From the NCBI GenBank assembly GCA_024681775.1, contig JAILAF010000013.1, positions 1-64,000 on the forward strand: a DNA stretch of 64,000 nucleotides, written 5' to 3'. The position numbers and the translations under genes were made by a program. This document shows, piece after piece, positions 10,597 to 19,705 of the stretch. This stretch comes from Lachnospiraceae bacterium (GTDB lineage Bacteria; Bacillota; Clostridia; Lachnospirales; Lachnospiraceae). The notes under the pieces are model-generated. The model made no database searches. It was not told the origin of the DNA and saw nothing but the letters and a program-made list of their open reading frames with translations. Position 1 is the stretch's first letter, and every line of letters begins with the position of its first letter.

Positions 10597-10770
10597 TACT
10601 AGTGCTGCGATTCTTAAATAACTGGACCGAATGCTTGCCTGCTTGCCCGATAGCACGTCCCCGAAAGCCTCAGCGTAGCCCGCTACGCCTACGTTTTCGG
10701 AAACGCACTCTCAAGCAAGCATTCGTCGCATTAGTCCAGTTATTTTTGCGATCGCCGCACTAGCGAGTAT
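10597..10770. repeat. Long imperfect palindromic element in divergent intergenic region
   Basis: CTAGTGC..GCGAT..AAATAACTGGAC..CGAATGCTTGC..TTG on the left is mirrored on the right; central GCGTAG-ccc-GCTACGC hairpin. Confidence 0.8.
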
Positions 10771-10871
10771 AAATATGCGGAAAACAATCGTCAAGGAAAT
10801 TTCTTGTGTATATTTATGCGTTAATGTGCTAAAATGGTAACGCACGAAAAATGTTTCTTTAAGGAGGAGTT

Positions 10872-12401
10872 ATGGGAATTCAACTGGTTTTGGGAATTGT
10901 GATCTTGCTGTACCTGGCCATGATGATCCTCATCGGTGTGGTCTTTTCCAAGGGAAATGACGACGCAGGGGATTTCTATCTGGGCGGGCGTAAGCTGGGA
11001 CCTCTGGTGGCTGCCATGAGCGCCGAGGCTTCCGACATGAGCAGCTGGCTGCTGCTGGGCATCCCCGGCGTGGCTTATCTCTCCGGTCTGGCGGATGCGT
11101 CCTGGACCATCATCGGTCTGGCCATCGGCACCTATCTGAACTGGCTCTTTGTGGCGGCAAAGCTGCGCAGATACACCGCGAAGCTGGGCTCCATCACGCT
11201 GCCGGAGTATTTTGCCGCCAGATACAAGGATCGGAAGAATGTGATCACCCTGGTGTCCGCCGTTGTGATCGTGATCTTCTTCATCCCCTATGTGGCTTCC
11301 GGGTTTGCTGCCTGCGGCAAGCTCTTTAATACGCTCTTCGGCATTGACTACCTCTTTGCCATGATCGTCAGTGCCATCATCATCGCGCTGTACTGCTCCC
11401 TGGGCGGTTTTAAGGCCGTCTGTATGACGGACCTGGTCCAGAGCATTGCCATGAGCGTCTCCCTGGTGGTGGTCATTGTCTTCGGTGTCCACACCGCAGG
11501 AGGATTCAACGCAGTCATTGACAATGCAAAATCCCTTCCCGGCTTTCTGTCCATGGTGCAGACCCATGTGGCGAGTACGGGAGAAGCGGCGCCTTACGGC
11601 ATCCTTACCATCTGCTCCACTCTCGCATGGGGCTTCGGTTACTTCGGTATGCCGCATATTCTGGTGCGTTTTATGGCCATCGAGGATGAGAAAAAGATCG
11701 GCCTCTCCAGAAGAGTGGCTTCCATCTGGGTGGTATTTGCCATGTTTGTTGCGCTCTTCATCGGCTTTATCGGCCTCGCCATGAGCAACGGCGGCTTCAT
11801 TGAGAAGCTGGAGGGCAGCGGCAATGCGGAGCGCGTCATCATCCACATTTCCAATCTCATGAGCACCCATGGCATTTTTGCAGCCATCATCGCCGGCGTC
11901 ATCCTGTCCGGTATCCTGGCAGCTACCATGTCCACCGCGGACTCCCAGCTCCTGGCATCCGCATCCGCCATTTCCGCGGATCTGATCCAGAGCTTCGGCG
12001 GCAAAAAGCTGAAGGATGAGACCCAGGTCAAGGTGGCCAAGATCGCCGTGGTCGTCATCTCCATCCTGGCCATCGTCATTGCAAGAGATCCGGATTCTTC
12101 CGTGTTCAAGATCGTGTCCTTCGCCTGGGCAGGCTTTGGTGCTGCCTTCGGCCCCGTGGTGTTGCTGAGCCTCTTCTGGTCCCGTTCCAATCTGAAGGGT
12201 GCCATGGCCGGCATGATCACCGGCGGCGTGATGATCTTCGTATGGAAGTTCGGCATCTCCAAGCTGGGCGGCGCTTTCGCCATCTATGAGCTGCTTCCCG
12301 CATTTGTGCTGGCCCTCATCGTGAATGTGGTGGTGAGCCTCCTCACCGCAGCCCCCGATCAGGAGACTGTGGATACCTTTAACGAGGTCACGAAGGGCTG
12401 A
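10872..12401 (+). CDS. putP: Sodium/proline symporter
   Basis: SSS family; DFYLGGRKLGPLVAAMSAEASDMSSWLLLGIPGVAYLSGL; RBS aaggagg. Confidence 0.92.
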   Translation: MGIQLVLGIVILLYLAMMILIGVVFSKGNDDAGDFYLGGRKLGPLVAAMSAEASDMSSWLLLGIPGVAYLSGLADASWTIIGLAIGTYLNWLFVAAKLRRYTAKLGSITLPEYFAARYKDRKNVITLVSAVVIVIFFIPYVASGFAACGKLFNTLFGIDYLFAMIVSAIIIALYCSLGGFKAVCMTDLVQSIAMSVSLVVVIVFGVHTAGGFNAVIDNAKSLPGFLSMVQTHVASTGEAAPYGILTICSTLAWGFGYFGMPHILVRFMAIEDEKKIGLSRRVASIWVVFAMFVALFIGFIGLAMSNGGFIEKLEGSGNAERVIIHISNLMSTHGIFAAIIAGVILSGILAATMSTADSQLLASASAISADLIQSFGGKKLKDETQVKVAKIAVVVISILAIVIARDPDSSVFKIVSFAWAGFGAAFGPVVLLSLFWSRSNLKGAMAGMITGGVMIFVWKFGISKLGGAFAIYELLPAFVLALIVNVVVSLLTAAPDQETVDTFNEVTKG

Positions 12402-12581
12402 TGAAAGCCGGCGTAAAAATCTCTGTCAAATGAGGGATTTTGCGGTATAATGTACGGCAGAAAGCCGGAAAGAAAAACAGAAAGAAAATACAAAAGAGTT
12501 GTTTGAGTCCGATTTTTTGTGCACATTATAGTGCATACTCATATCATGAAACGTGTGAACAGGTCACCGGGAGGATATGAG

Positions 12582-12998
12582 ATGAGAGGAAATGCGATCG
12601 GATATCAGACAAAACGAAAAGAGACCATCCTTCGGCTTTTGCTGGCGGCAGCACTGATCATCATCGGCGCTCTGGCCGTCAGCATCACTACCTCGGCTCT
12701 GGCAGGGAGAACGGACGGATATGCACTGGACAGCCTGCGCGCGTGCAGCGCAGCTGTGGGCAGACCCGTCCGGGAAGCCCTCCGGGAGGCGGGGTACGGA
12801 AATGCCGGTGTGATGGTCTCTTATACTTATGAAGAAGGAAACGGCCGTCTGTATGTGCAGGTCCATCATGACAGGATCGGGGACCTGACGGAGGACGAGA
12901 TCGGTCGTTTGGAGGAAAGCGTACGGGAGGTGGCAGTCTGTGCCGCCTTCGGCGAGGAGGAAGGAATGCCTGTATCCGTGGAACTGTCCGGGCTTTGA
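12582..12998 (+). CDS. Hypothetical protein with N-terminal TM helix
   Basis: ORF with good start context; one hydrophobic segment. Confidence 0.6.
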   Translation: MRGNAIGYQTKRKETILRLLLAAALIIIGALAVSITTSALAGRTDGYALDSLRACSAAVGRPVREALREAGYGNAGVMVSYTYEEGNGRLYVQVHHDRIGDLTEDEIGRLEESVREVAVCAAFGEEEGMPVSVELSGL

Positions 12999-13100
12999 TC
13001 CCCCGCTCCTGCGCTCCTCCCGATCAAACCGGATCGGTGCGGATCAGAGACGCTACGCTGCGCGCCAATTCCCGATTCTCATCACGGAGGACAAAAGAAA

Positions 13101-13706
13101 ATGCAGGAAAAAAGAGGGCTGCCTCAGGCAGGAGAGATCTACAGGCATTTCAAAGGAAACCTGTACCGCATCGTAACGGTGGCGGAGCATACCGAGACGG
13201 GAGAGCAGCTGGTCATCTATCAGGCCCTGTACGGCGAGATGAAGGTCTACGCCAGGCCCTTACAGATGTTCCTGTCCCCCACGGACAGGGAAAAATACCC
13301 GGACGCGCAGCAGGCTTACCGGTTTGAGAAGGTGGAGGGACCCGGCGTGGTCCTGCCGGGAGCAGCGCCGTCCGCAGCAGGGCAGGCAGCAGCCCCGGGC
13401 ACGTCTTTTGGAGGAGCTGCCGCAGGAAACGGCACAGGCGCGGGAAGCGGCGCAGACGCGGGCGGGGATCCTTCGGCCAAAGCCGGGCCGGATCCCCTGG
13501 TACTGGAGTTCCTGGACGAAGCTTCCTCGGAGAAGCGCCTGGAGATCCTGACCCGGATCAGACCCGTCATGACGAAGGAGATGTTGCGGGTCCTGGCGTT
13601 TTCCCTGGATCTGGAGATTCCGGAGGACCTGCAGGCTGCTTTTGACATCATTCAGAGCAGTGTGGAAACGAGATGGAAATTTGAGGGCGGTCAGCGCCTG
13701 AGATAG
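13101..13706 (+). CDS. DUF1653 domain-containing protein with low-complexity Ala/Gly linker
   Basis: GEIYRHFKGNLYRIVTVAEHTETGEQLVIYQALYGEMKVYARPLQMFL is a DUF1653 signature. Confidence 0.85.
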   Translation: MQEKRGLPQAGEIYRHFKGNLYRIVTVAEHTETGEQLVIYQALYGEMKVYARPLQMFLSPTDREKYPDAQQAYRFEKVEGPGVVLPGAAPSAAGQAAAPGTSFGGAAAGNGTGAGSGADAGGDPSAKAGPDPLVLEFLDEASSEKRLEILTRIRPVMTKEMLRVLAFSLDLEIPEDLQAAFDIIQSSVETRWKFEGGQRLR

Positions 13707-13769
13707 CCGTGAGTGCGTTTGCCGGAGGCGATGCGGCTGTCCCGGAGCACCTCCCGGAAAGGAGCCCCT

Positions 13770-14723
13770 ATGGCATATGCATTGGACGGTAAAATGGTGA
13801 TCGGCGTATCCTCCCGCGCCCTTTTTGATCTGACGGTGGAGAACCGGATCTTTGAGGAGCAGGGACTGGATGCCTATCAGGAGTATCAGATCACGCACGA
13901 GAACGAGGTCCTGGGGAAGGGCCCCGGTTTTTCCCTCATCAAGAATCTTCTGGCCTTAAACGAGCTCCTGCCGGAGGAGCGGCCGGTGGAAGTCATCATC
14001 ATGTCCCGGAACAGCACCAACACTTCCTTGCGGGTCTTTAACTCCATCAAGCATTACGGACTGGACATCACCCGCGCGGTGCTGGTGAGCGGCGCACAGC
14101 TTTCTCCCTACCTGAAGGCTTTCCGCACGGATCTGTTCCTGTCCGCCTATGAGGATGATGTGCAAAATGCCATCGACAGCGGTATCGCAGCGGGCATCAT
14201 CTGCACGGATCATATCTATGAAGAGCGGGAGGATGGCAGCATCCGCATCGCCTTCGACGGGGACGCGGTGATCTTTGACGATTCCTCGGAACTGGTGTAT
14301 AAACAAGGAGGGCTCAAGGCCTTCGAGGAAAACGAGGCCAGAAATGCGGACACACCCCTGGAGGAAGGCCCTTTTGCGGGATTCCTGCGGAAGCTCTCCG
14401 CCATCCAGGAGAAGCTGGGTCCCGACAACTGCCCCATCCGTACCGCGCTGGTCACCAGCAGAAATGCCCCCGCCCACGAGCGGGTCATCAAGACCCTGCG
14501 GGCCTGGAACGTACGGCTGGACGAAGCGCTTTTTCTGGGCGGCATCGAGAAGAAAGATTTTCTCAAAGCTTTCGGCGCCCAGATCTTTTTCGACGATCAA
14601 TCCGTTCACACCCTTCCCGCGTCGGAAGAGGTGCCTTCCGCCAGAGTTCCTTACCGGGGCGGCGCCCTGGGAGGGGAGGACGGCGGGGAAACGGCGGTGA
14701 ACGGTCCGGGAGACACGCCATGA
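13770..14723 (+). CDS. 5'-nucleotidase (cytosolic 5'-nucleotidase 1-like family)
   Basis: VIGVSSRALFDL, EVIIMSRNSTNTSLRVFNSIKHYGLDITRAVLVSG, FDGDAVIFDD, LFLGGIEKKDFLKAFGAQIFFDDQ. Confidence 0.85.
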   Translation: MAYALDGKMVIGVSSRALFDLTVENRIFEEQGLDAYQEYQITHENEVLGKGPGFSLIKNLLALNELLPEERPVEVIIMSRNSTNTSLRVFNSIKHYGLDITRAVLVSGAQLSPYLKAFRTDLFLSAYEDDVQNAIDSGIAAGIICTDHIYEEREDGSIRIAFDGDAVIFDDSSELVYKQGGLKAFEENEARNADTPLEEGPFAGFLRKLSAIQEKLGPDNCPIRTALVTSRNAPAHERVIKTLRAWNVRLDEALFLGGIEKKDFLKAFGAQIFFDDQSVHTLPASEEVPSARVPYRGGALGGEDGGETAVNGPGDTP

Positions 14724-15823
14724 GCACCCAAAACCATTCTATTTCGGAAGAAACCCTTGGAAGGCTGCTGATCTGGTATGATGCATTCCACAGGGACCTG
14801 CCCTGGCGCAGGGATCCGTCCCCCTACCATGTCTGGATCTCCGAGATCATGCTGCAACAGACCAGGGTGGAGGCGGTAAAGCCCTACTATGCCCGTTTTC
14901 TGCGATCGCTCCCGGACATCCCGGCCCTGGCGCATTGCCCCGAGGAGCAGCTCTTAAAGCTCTGGGAGGGACTGGGGTATTACAATCGCGTGCGAAACCT
15001 GCAAAAGGCTGCCATCGTCCTGTGTGAGGAATACGGCGGCGCGCTGCCCGACACCTATGAAGCACTGTTAAAGCTTCCCGGCATCGGCGCTTATACCGCC
15101 GGCGCCATCGCATCCATCTGCTTTGGCAGGCCTGTCCCCGCCGTGGACGGGAATGTGCTGCGGATCCTTTCCAGGCTCCGGGCGGATGAACGCCTGATCT
15201 CCGAGGAGAAGGTGCGGGAAGCGGTGCGGGGAGAGCTCCTTGCGGTCATGCCGAAGGACAGCCCCGGAGACCTGAATCAGGCCATGATGGAGCTGGGCGC
15301 CACCGTCTGCGTGCCCAACGGCGCCCCTGCCTGCGGGGAGTGCCCCTGGCGGGAGGAGTGCAGAGCACATCTCCTGGGAGCGGAAGGGGTGTACCCTCGA
15401 AAGGGAGCCAAAGCCGGACGCAAGACAGAAGACCTCACGGTGCTGGTCCTGCAGGATGCGGATCGCATCGCCCTGCACAAACGCCCTGCAAAAGGACTCC
15501 TGGCGGGGCTCTATGAGCTGCCGAATCTGCCGGGGCATCTGTCCGGGGAGGAAGTCCGCTCGTACCTGGATTCCCAGGGGCTGAAGGTCGTGCGGATCAC
15601 ACGGCTTCCGGAGGCAAAGCATATCTTTACCCATAAGGAATGGCACATGATCGGATACCGGGTCCGGGTGGATGAGCTGGAGCGGGGCCCGAAGGGCACG
15701 GACAGCTGCGCGTGGATCTACGTGGCTCCGGAGGAGACGCTCTCCGGGTATCCCATCCCTTCCGCATTTGAAAGCTACGCCGGTGCCTTCGGGCTGCGGC
15801 GCAGAGCACATTCCGAAAAATAG
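14720..15823 (+). CDS. mutY: A/G-specific adenine glycosylase
   Basis: HhH motif LPGIGAYTAGAIASICFGRPVPAVDGNVLRILSRL; ACGECPWREEC cluster; C-terminal NUDIX-like domain. Confidence 0.95.
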   Translation: MSTQNHSISEETLGRLLIWYDAFHRDLPWRRDPSPYHVWISEIMLQQTRVEAVKPYYARFLRSLPDIPALAHCPEEQLLKLWEGLGYYNRVRNLQKAAIVLCEEYGGALPDTYEALLKLPGIGAYTAGAIASICFGRPVPAVDGNVLRILSRLRADERLISEEKVREAVRGELLAVMPKDSPGDLNQAMMELGATVCVPNGAPACGECPWREECRAHLLGAEGVYPRKGAKAGRKTEDLTVLVLQDADRIALHKRPAKGLLAGLYELPNLPGHLSGEEVRSYLDSQGLKVVRITRLPEAKHIFTHKEWHMIGYRVRVDELERGPKGTDSCAWIYVAPEETLSGYPIPSAFESYAGAFGLRRRAHSEK

Positions 15824-15845
15824 TGATAGAATAGGGGAACACAGA

Positions 15846-16874
15846 ATGAAACTGCTGACCATCGCCATTCCCTGCTTTAATTCCGAAAATTATATGCGCA
15901 GGTGCGTGGATTCCCTCCTGCCCGGGGGGAACGACCTGGAGATCCTCATCGTGGATGACGGATCCTACAAGGATCACACCTGGGATATCGCCAGGGAGTA
16001 TGAGAAAAATTATCCGGGCATGGTCCGGGCTATCCATCAGGAGAACAAGGGCCATGGCGGCGCCGTGAACACGGGACTGCAAAATGCGCAGGGCCTGTAC
16101 TTTAAGGTGGTGGACAGCGATGACTGGCTGAAGACCGAGGACCTGATCACCGTGATGGACATGCTCCGGTCCGTGGTGGGCGGCAATCGGATCCTGGATG
16201 CCCTCATATGCAACTATGTGTATGAGAAGCAGGGAGAGAAGAAAAAGAAAGTGATCCAGTACCGGAGAATGTTCCCGGTGGGAGAGATCTTTGAATGGAG
16301 CGAGATCAGACAGCTGCCCCAGGGGCATTACATGCTGATGCACTCCCTGATCTACCGGACTCAGCTCCTGCGGGAATGCGGCCTGCGACTGCCGGAGCAC
16401 ACCTTCTACGTGGACAATCTCTTCGCCTTTGAGCCCCTTCCCCATGTCCGCACCCTGATGTATCTGGACCTGAATCTGTACCGGTATTTCATCGGCAGGG
16501 AGGATCAGTCCGTCAACGAAGGATTCATGTGCAAACACATGGATCAGCAGCTGCGGGTGAACCGCAGGATGATCGATTACATGGTAGAAAACCGGGGGAA
16601 GATCGTGCAAAACAGGAAGCTCCGCCGGTACATGATCAACTATCTGGAGATCGTGACGGCCGTGTCATCCATCCTGCTGATCCTGACGGATACCTCGGAG
16701 AGCCTGCAGGAGAAAACGGATCTGTGGCATTATATCAAGAAAAAGGATCTGCGGCTGTATCTGATCATGCGGAATTCCCTACTGGGGAACGGCACCAACC
16801 TCCCCGGCAGGGGCGGCAGAAAGCTCTCTGCGGAAGCTTACAAGCTGGCGCAGAAATATTATGGTTTTAACTAA
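15846..16874 (+). CDS. Glycosyltransferase family 2
   Basis: TIAIPCFNSENYMRRCVDSLL, LEILIVDDGSYKD, KVVDSDDW. Confidence 0.92.
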   Translation: MKLLTIAIPCFNSENYMRRCVDSLLPGGNDLEILIVDDGSYKDHTWDIAREYEKNYPGMVRAIHQENKGHGGAVNTGLQNAQGLYFKVVDSDDWLKTEDLITVMDMLRSVVGGNRILDALICNYVYEKQGEKKKKVIQYRRMFPVGEIFEWSEIRQLPQGHYMLMHSLIYRTQLLRECGLRLPEHTFYVDNLFAFEPLPHVRTLMYLDLNLYRYFIGREDQSVNEGFMCKHMDQQLRVNRRMIDYMVENRGKIVQNRKLRRYMINYLEIVTAVSSILLILTDTSESLQEKTDLWHYIKKKDLRLYLIMRNSLLGNGTNLPGRGGRKLSAEAYKLAQKYYGFN

Positions 16875-16910
16875 GAAAAAAGCCCTCTTTCGAGGGCTTT
16901 TTTCTTAGTT
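16869..16910. terminator. Bidirectional terminator between convergent genes
   Basis: Perfect 19-bp arms AACTAAGAAAAAAGCCCTC-tttc-GAGGGCTTTTTTCTTAGTT. Confidence 0.92.
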
Positions 16911-16917
16911 ATAGTCC

Positions 16918-17610
16918 TTATGCCGCCTGCGCTCTTCTCTGTCCGATGAGACCCAGCAGATCCAGCACATAGATGAAGTAGTACATGGTCCCTGCGAAGA
17001 GGAAAGCGGAGATCACATCGAAGACCGAATGCTGCTTTAAGAGCACGGTGCTGGCCACGATGGAGTAGGAGATGAGCATGAAGAGGATCCGAATGATTTT
17101 CTTTTTCTTCAGACGCTCTGCGTTCTTTACCGCATACCAGACCCCCAGGGAATTGTAGGTATGGATGCTGGGCCAGAGGTTGGTGGAGGTGTCTCTGCTG
17201 TAGAGATTCCGCACCAGTCTGTCACAGATGCCGCTGCCGGTGATCACGGGCCGCAGATCGTGTCCGTTGGGCCACAGAGTGGATATCAGCAAAAAGAGCG
17301 TCATGCCGGTGACCAGGAACAGGTAGAGCCTGCGAAAGGACTCGTAGTCACGGAAGAGGAAGTACAGGCTCGCCACCGCCACATACCCGAACCAGAAGAG
17401 GTAGGGGATGATAAAATACTTACAGAAGGGGATCTTGTCATCCCAGGGGGTGTGGATCAGATACTCGATCTGCGCCGGCCGGTTCTCCAGGTAATGGAAC
17501 CAGAGGAGATAGATAAGCATGTACACCAGGATCGGCACCATACGCTTTGCGTAGGTGCCGATCCCGTTTTGGTTAGGATTGGAATTGTCTTCGGTAATCA
17601 TATTTCTCAT
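16918..17610 (-). CDS. Membrane phosphatase PAP2-like protein
   Basis: Multi-TM; NLWPSIHTYNSLGVWYA and LLKQHSVFDVISAFLFA match PAP2 SxxHT and HxxxD motifs. Confidence 0.8.
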   Translation of the reverse strand: MRNMITEDNSNPNQNGIGTYAKRMVPILVYMLIYLLWFHYLENRPAQIEYLIHTPWDDKIPFCKYFIIPYLFWFGYVAVASLYFLFRDYESFRRLYLFLVTGMTLFLLISTLWPNGHDLRPVITGSGICDRLVRNLYSRDTSTNLWPSIHTYNSLGVWYAVKNAERLKKKKIIRILFMLISYSIVASTVLLKQHSVFDVISAFLFAGTMYYFIYVLDLLGLIGQRRAQAA

Positions 17611-19499
17611 GCAAGGACTTCTCCGATGAGGTCGATGAGGTGCTCCTCATTCATCTTCTTACACATGGCAACCAGTTGCTCCAGGGTGACGCCATGGAGC
17701 TGGTTCTTCTGCCCGCGGACGGTGATGCTGACGGTGCGAGCCTCCTTCTCCTGATCGCCGATGACCAGGATGTAGGGATCTCTCATGTTGCGATAGTACT
17801 TGATCTTCTCGTTCATGTTTTTGTCCGCATAGTCGGCCTCTACACGGATGCCTGCTGCGGTGAGGAGATCCTCCACTTCCTTCGCATAGTCGTTATGCTC
17901 GGGACGGATGGGAACGATACCCACCTGGTAAGGGCTGAGCCAGAAGGGGAAGGCGCCCTTGAAGTTCTCGATGATGATACCGATGAAGCGCTCCAGGGAG
18001 CCGTAGATGGCTCTGTGGATGACCACGGGCATCTGCATGTTGCCTTCCGCATCCTGATAGGTCAGGCCGAAGTTATGAGGCAGCTGGAAGTCCAGCTGGA
18101 TGGTGCCGCACTGCCACTCTCTGCCCAGAGCGTCCTTGATCTGCAGGTCGATCTTGGGGCCGTAGAAAGCGCCGTCGCCTTCGTTGATCTCGTAGCCGCC
18201 CTCGCCGTACTTCTGATCCAGGATCTTCTTCAGGGAAGCCTCCGCTCTGTTCCAGACCTCGATGTCTCCCATGAAGTCATCGGGACGGGTGGAGAACTCC
18301 GCGCGGTAGGTGACGCCGAAGGTCTTGTAGATCTCGTCTGCGATGGCCATGATATCGGCGATCTCGCTCTCGATCTGGGACTCCATTACGAAGGTATGAT
18401 CATCGTCCTGACGGAACTCCTGTACGCGGAAGAGGCCGTTCATCTGACCGGACTTCTCCTTGCGGTGGAGCACATCATACTCGCTGTAGCGGATGGGCAG
18501 TTCCTTGTAGGAGTGGATGGTGCGCTTGTAGGTGATCATGGCATTGGGGCAGTTCATGGGCTTTGCAGCCATGGTATCATCGCTCTCCCGCAGGTAAAGG
18601 GGCTCTCTTGCGGTGATCTTTACTGCCGCCTGCTGCGCAGCCTCGTCATCCAGTCCCTCCAGGGAGGAGACGACACCGTCTACCTCGGCATCGGCCTTGA
18701 CATAGCCGTTTGCGCCGGGAACGATGAACATATTGTTCACATAGTGTGCCCAGTGACCGGAGATCAGCCAGAGCTTCTTGTTGTTGATCAGGGGCGCGGA
18801 GATCTCCTGATAGCCGTGCTTTTCCTGAATCTCTCTGGAGAACTTCAGCAGCGTCTGGTACATCTTCCAGCCTCTGGGAAGCCAGTAAGGCATGCCGGGA
18901 GCGGTCTCATTGAAGAGGAAGAGCTCCTGCTTTGCACCCAGCTTCTTGTGATCTCTCTCCAGCGCTTCCTGGATCATCGCCAGATGGCTCTTCAGCTCGT
19001 CTCTGGTAGGGAAAGCATAGACATAGATACGGGTCAGGGAGTCGCGCTTCTCATCGCCTCTCCAGTAAGCACTGGAGGAGGACTTGATCTGGAAGGATGC
19101 GGAGAGTAGCTCCTGGGAATTCTCCACGTGAGGTCCGCGGCACAGATCCACGAAATCCTCGCCGGTGTAGTAGACGGTCAGCAGCTCGTCCTCGGGGAGA
19201 TCATTGATGAGTTCCACCTTGAAACGCTGATCAGCGAAGAGCTTCAGGGCATCTGCGCGGGAGATCTCTTCTCTGCGCCAGGCCTCCTTGCGCTTTAAGA
19301 TCTCTGTCATCTTAGTCTCGATAGTTTTATAATCCTCCTCGGTGATGGCACGAGGGAGCAAAAAATCATAATAAAATCCGTCTGCGATCTGAGGGCCGAT
19401 GGCCAGCTGTGTCTCGGTACCGAAGATCTCCACAACGGCTTTGGCCAGCACATGGGCCAGGGAATGTCTGTACAGGGACAAAAATTCTTCTCTTTCCAT
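17607..19499 (-). CDS. thrS: Threonine--tRNA ligase (no N-terminal TGS domain)
   Basis: HSLAHVLAKAV and CRGPH editing motifs; class II motifs; KPMNCPNAMI; strong RBS (aaggaga) just upstream of the ATG. Confidence 0.94.
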   Translation of the reverse strand: MEREEFLSLYRHSLAHVLAKAVVEIFGTETQLAIGPQIADGFYYDFLLPRAITEEDYKTIETKMTEILKRKEAWRREEISRADALKLFADQRFKVELINDLPEDELLTVYYTGEDFVDLCRGPHVENSQELLSASFQIKSSSSAYWRGDEKRDSLTRIYVYAFPTRDELKSHLAMIQEALERDHKKLGAKQELFLFNETAPGMPYWLPRGWKMYQTLLKFSREIQEKHGYQEISAPLINNKKLWLISGHWAHYVNNMFIVPGANGYVKADAEVDGVVSSLEGLDDEAAQQAAVKITAREPLYLRESDDTMAAKPMNCPNAMITYKRTIHSYKELPIRYSEYDVLHRKEKSGQMNGLFRVQEFRQDDDHTFVMESQIESEIADIMAIADEIYKTFGVTYRAEFSTRPDDFMGDIEVWNRAEASLKKILDQKYGEGGYEINEGDGAFYGPKIDLQIKDALGREWQCGTIQLDFQLPHNFGLTYQDAEGNMQMPVVIHRAIYGSLERFIGIIIENFKGAFPFWLSPYQVGIVPIRPEHNDYAKEVEDLLTAAGIRVEADYADKNMNEKIKYYRNMRDPYILVIGDQEKEARTVSITVRGQKNQLHGVTLEQLVAMCKKMNEEHLIDLIGEVLA

Positions 19500-19705
19500 A
19501 ACTGTTCTCCTTCTGAATATTTCATTCCTTCATAGAAAGGATGATCCTTCTATATTTATCACAAAAACGGCATTTAAGCAATGGCTGCGGGGGAAAATGA
19601 CGGTTTTTTGAGGAAATGGGGTGAAGCGGAGGGGAAAATATGCTATCATTACCTGTAAGTGTGCGGATGCTTTCGGAGGAAGGCGGCGCACCATCGGAGG
19701 AAGAC

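Noticed and set aside
15672-15845. N-terminal extension of the GT2 ORF
   Set aside because: Overlaps mutY in another frame; ATG at 15846 starts the canonical GT2 N-terminus
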